Assembly: GCA_009792885.1 (NCBI GenBank)
Contig: WMCF01000114.1
Coordinates: 355,953-419,952, forward strand
Reading direction: 5' to 3'
Source: Eremophila alpestris peregrina
Taxonomy: Eukaryota; Chordata; Aves; Passeriformes; Alaudidae
Length of the DNA stretch: 64,000 nucleotides
Made by a program: the position numbers and the translations under genes. The first letter of the stretch is position 1. Each line of letters opens with the position of its first letter. A model generated the notes under the pieces. It saw only the letters and a list, made by a program, of their open reading frames with translations. It made no database searches and was not told the origin of the DNA. Below, piece by piece: positions 63,260-64,000 of this stretch.

Positions 63260-64000
63260 GTAAGATAATTGCCCTCTAAACTTCTGGCTCAGTTTGCAGG
63301 CAGGAACTCTCCAAGATGTCTTTTTTCAAAGGCAACTACAAATTTATGGTGCTTATCAGAGTTGTTTTTACAGTGTTTGTCTTGTGCCAAAATTTAAGCT
63401 TCCTGTCTTCAGAGCAGCAGCTCAGTTGTATTAAATTAAGTGGTTTGCAGCACCCCTCTGAAACAGCAGTCTCAAGCATGGCCCAGTTCCAGGTGGAAAC
63501 AGGAGAACAGACTGCAACACTGGGAGGGTCTCTAGGATTTGTAGCTTCCAGTGCCAGAGCAGTTCCCAAAGGGTGCAAGAGGAAGGATGTGTCTCCTGCA
63601 GGCTCAGATCTGGTCAGGCAAATAAATCTGATTACGGTAAATGAATTCTAAGGGCATGCCTCTTTCTTTTCCATATATTATTTATATATATATAAGACTT
63701 TCTGAGGGTCTGTAGAAGGTTTGACTGAATAGCTGCCCTGAAAAGGTCAGTGATATGCCCTCCTCAGCAAAGGAACTCCTTTTTGCATTCTGCTGTCGCA
63801 AAAGTTTTCCTGCTTAGTGGAGAGCAGCTCTCATGACCAGCTGAATAAAAAGGAGTGAACCTCTGGGGAAGCTGCCATGTATTTGAAATCACAGCATAGA
63901 TGTAAGGTCTTGTTTGCCATGGATTGTCCAGCTGCTGTGCTTCCTCCCTTTGTCTGCTCCCACCTCTGTTCCATCACTGCTGGGGCAGAGGCACTTTCTG
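63260..64000 (+). other. ST6GAL1: ST6GAL1 intron, cut by window end
   Basis: Starts with a consensus GTAAGA donor. No further coding exon is seen before the right edge. A frame at 63316-63651 does not resemble the expected C-terminal region. A short TATATATATATA run lies near 63682-63693. Confidence 0.85.

Overview
This is vertebrate nuclear DNA, almost certainly from a bird. The evidence is a CR1 LINE 3' end with the typical avian layout, a low interspersed-repeat density, two short solo retroviral LTRs, and one recognisable gene on the + strand: ST6GAL1, the Golgi beta-galactoside alpha-2,6-sialyltransferase. A songbird is plausible, but I cannot prove it from the sequence alone. None of the prokaryotic-type features (operons, CRISPR arrays, ribosome binding sites) are present. 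Most open frames are chance frames in noncoding DNA.

Layout. 1-22 kb has no recognisable gene. It holds a CpG-enriched block near the left edge (about 340-1340), a pair of near-identical ~229 bp direct repeats 7.4 kb apart (2094-2321 and 9470-9699), several perfect inverted repeats, and a solo LTR with a 6 bp target duplication (20009-20423). 22.0-23.1 kb is a strong CpG island, the best candidate for the ST6GAL1 promoter and noncoding first exon. 23-52 kb would then be a long 5' intron region. It carries a CR1 copy (28035-28562), an unassigned exon-like segment (30311-30414) beside a second CpG-rich block, a minus-strand solo LTR with a 5 bp target duplication (34360-35009), a GC-rich 40/44 bp minisatellite interrupted by an N (40454-40758), and a candidate noncoding exon (51409-51536).

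The last 12 kb holds four coding exons of ST6GAL1: 52653-53277, 56795-56892, 61758-61859 and 63085-63259. They join in frame through GT-AG junctions into 333 codons plus one base. They encode the cytoplasmic tail, signal anchor, stem, complete sialylmotif L and the start of sialylmotif S. The remainder of motif S, motif III, motif VS and the stop codon lie beyond the right edge.

I found no convincing new biological system. The items most worth a second look are an out-of-frame uORF overlapping the ST6GAL1 start, the duplicated ~229 bp element that keeps a Kozak ATG and a splice-donor-like site in both copies, the exon-like segment at 30.3 kb, a changed N-glycosylation pattern in the enzyme, and a minisatellite whose true length the assembly probably does not resolve.
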